From assembly GCF_030695085.1 (NCBI RefSeq), contig NZ_JAUYTS010000021.1, positions 1 through 32,867 on the forward strand: a DNA stretch of 32,867 bases, read 5' to 3'. Positions 31,695 to 32,867 of the stretch are shown here, one piece after another. Position numbers and translations under genes: made by a program. Position 1 is the stretch's first letter, and the number at the start of each line of letters is the position of its first letter. Below the pieces are notes generated by a model. That model was not told the DNA's origin and made no database searches. It saw only the letters and a list, made by a program, of their open reading frames with translations. Source of the DNA: Falsiroseomonas sp. (lineage in GTDB: Bacteria > Pseudomonadota > Alphaproteobacteria > Acetobacterales > Acetobacteraceae).

Positions 31695-32558
31695 ATGGCC
31701 GGGATCTCAGCCGCTATTCCAGCACCTCTACGGGCGCTTCGCTGGAGGCTGCCTTGGATGCGCGTCACCGACGCCTTTAGGCGTGCGCCAATCGCGGCAT
31801 CCGTGCGCGCAGCTCGGTTCACGTTGAGTGAACTTTCTGGGCGGGATTTTTCGTTTTTTACGCCGGACGGCACACGACTTACAACGATGCCAAACAATTT
31901 CAGTTCATTTGCGATGTGCGTGGCCGGCGCCCGCGATCCTCAGATCTGGCGGTTCGTTGAGCGCCATCTCCAACCCGGCGAGGTCTTCGTGGATGCAGGC
32001 GCCAACATCGGCGCATACACTATTCCCGCCGCACGCTTGGTCGGACCTACCGGCAGGGTCATCTCATTCGAGGCGCATCCCCACACATTCCGGTTTCTTC
32101 AAACCAACATAGATCAGAGTGGCCTCTCCTGGGCGGCTCCACTAAATCTTGCTCTTGGCGAAGTTCCGGGAGAGATTGAGATAGTTTTTGCTGACAGCAA
32201 CCCGGGCGAGACCCATGTCGCTTCTAGCAGTGATGGAAGGGGTGTTAGCGTTCCAATGCAAACACTTGACGCGGCCTTGGCGGAGCAGGGGGTGATTGCG
32301 GTATCTTACCTTAAAATTGATGTTGAGGGATTTGAGCTTCCTGTGCTGCGCGGAGCGCTAGGCACTATCGCATCTAGTCCGCGGATCGCTGTACAGACCG
32401 AAATGGAAGCACGCCACGCGGCGCGATACGGCTACCGGCTCGAGGCAATAGGGGATTTGCTGCAGGGCGCGGGGCTACGCCCGCACCATCTTGACGCCAC
32501 GGGAGCTCCACGTGCGCTTGAGGGAGCGCTTAGAGGCGACGTAATCTGGCTGCGCTGA
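31695..32558 (+). CDS. FkbM-family SAM-dependent methyltransferase
   Basis: A class I O-methyltransferase of the FkbM (Methyltransf_21) type, usually modifying polysaccharides or secondary metabolites. In the 287-residue product the SAM motif is VDAGANIGAYT (99-109), then GRVISFEAHPHTFRFLQTN, and the FkbM-typical LKIDVEGFELPVLRGA with Asp-Val-Glu-Gly at 209-212. An N-terminal region of about 90 residues includes FSFFTPDGTRLTTMPNNFS. The ribosome binding site is poor. Its base composition is visibly less G+C-rich than the rest of the window, with codons such as ATA, TTT, AGT and TTA, suggesting recent transfer. It is bracketed by two different IS481-type transposase fragments on the opposite strand. 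No glycan cluster partner is in view. Confidence 0.87.
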   Translation: MAGISAAIPAPLRALRWRLPWMRVTDAFRRAPIAASVRAARFTLSELSGRDFSFFTPDGTRLTTMPNNFSSFAMCVAGARDPQIWRFVERHLQPGEVFVDAGANIGAYTIPAARLVGPTGRVISFEAHPHTFRFLQTNIDQSGLSWAAPLNLALGEVPGEIEIVFADSNPGETHVASSSDGRGVSVPMQTLDAALAEQGVIAVSYLKIDVEGFELPVLRGALGTIASSPRIAVQTEMEARHAARYGYRLEAIGDLLQGAGLRPHHLDATGAPRALEGALRGDVIWLR

Positions 32559-32694
32559 CAGGGGCTCCGCGCTCATCGTTTTGAATTGAGCCCGCTCCCC
32601 CACGGCGCGCGCCGCTTCGGGGCATGCGCAGAGAGCTGCGGTCGCCGTCAACGACGCTCAGCGTGGATGAGTTGGAGGCGGTGGTGGACCCCGT

Positions 32695-32728
32695 CTCCGC
32701 CGCCGCGTGCAACACGTCGGAGGCGGAG
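32695..32728. other. long GC hairpin downstream of fkbM and the second transposase
   Basis: CTCCGCC (32695-32701) pairs with GGCGGAG (32722-32728), and CGTG with CACG around a CAA loop. The arms are about 15 bp with one mismatch and one bulge. It lies beyond the ends of both convergent genes (fkbM and the minus-strand transposase) but lacks a T-run on either strand. The 188-base gap 32559-32746 shows no convincing gene. Confidence 0.5.
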
Positions 32729-32746
32729 CAGGTGCCGGCGCGTCGA

Positions 32747-32867
32747 TTAGATGTTTAGTCCTGGCGTTTGGTGGAGCGGGTTGGCGTTGAACCGCTGTGG
32801 CTCTGCGGTCCACTGCTTGCAGATGAACTCGTAGGGCGTGAGTCCGCGCAGGGTCTTCAGTCGGCGG
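32747..32867 (-). CDS. IS481-type transposase, C-terminal end only (runs off the window)
   Basis: The visible 39 residues read RRLKTLRGLTPYEFICKQW, TAEPQRFNANP and a final HQTPGLNI before TAA (32747-32749). This is the conserved C-terminus of the same transposase family as the remnant at 30901-31643, in the same orientation. It is clearly a different copy: many positions differ (for example PYEF versus PHAF and PGLNI versus PELST). Whether it is intact cannot be told from this window. Confidence 0.85.
   Translation of the reverse strand, partial: RRLKTLRGLTPYEFICKQWTAEPQRFNANPLHQTPGLNI

Noticed and set aside
32530..32758. Small frames after fkbM (minus 32530-32715 and plus 32624-32758)
   Set aside because: Short, overlapping a hairpin and the transposase end, with no recognisable protein features.
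30901..32867. Intact composite transposon carrying fkbM
   Set aside because: The two transposase fragments are different copies, one is dead and the other is cut by the window edge, and no matching terminal repeats or target duplications were seen.

Overview
The window is about 70% G+C. It carries the alphaproteobacterial order tsf-pyrH-frr-uppS-cdsA-dxr-rseP-bamA-skp-lpxD-fabZ-lpxA-lpxI and the alphaproteobacterial order PIMT-like methyltransferase-tolC-popZ-valS. LpxI (rather than LpxH) and a PopZ-type protein both point to Alphaproteobacteria. The very high G+C and overall gene style suggest Rhodospirillales, most likely Acetobacteraceae of the Roseomonas kind. The family-level placement is inference.

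Region 1 (1-13.3 kb, + strand) is a translation and envelope-biogenesis cluster: elongation factor Ts, UMP kinase, ribosome recycling factor, then undecaprenyl-PP synthase, CDP-diglyceride synthase, DXP reductoisomerase, the RseP site-2 protease, BamA, a Skp/OmpH chaperone and the lipid A enzymes LpxD, FabZ, LpxA and LpxI. Several junctions overlap by four bases, which suggests translational coupling. Structured repeats sit in the pyrH-frr and dxr-rseP gaps. lpxB, often the next gene, is absent. A glyoxalase I (gloA) and a ycjX/ycjF pair follow instead.

Region 2 (16-18 kb) holds a methylisocitrate lyase (PrpB-like), a convergent HAD phosphatase, and tRNA-Asn and tRNA-Cys genes on the minus strand with recognisable promoters. 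Region 3 (18.2-23.8 kb, + strand) is the PIMT-like gene, tolC, popZ and valS.

Region 4 (23.8-29.5 kb, - strand) holds a cupin, a secreted CHAP-domain protein, and a head-to-tail set (unknown protein, proline-rich lipoprotein, MFS exporter, Gfo/Idh/MocA oxidoreductase, small Cys-motif protein, RidA) that ends at a strong intrinsic terminator. An amidase gene is divergent from this set.

Region 5 (30.9 kb to the end) is accessory DNA: a decayed, frameshifted IS481-type transposase, an FkbM-family methyltransferase gene of lower G+C, and the 3' end of a second, different IS481-type transposase running off the window. No CRISPR array, prophage, rRNA or recognisable defence system was found. The least explained structures are the two tandem hairpin units before frr, an SD/anti-SD hairpin before the cupin gene, and the tRNA-Cys leader.
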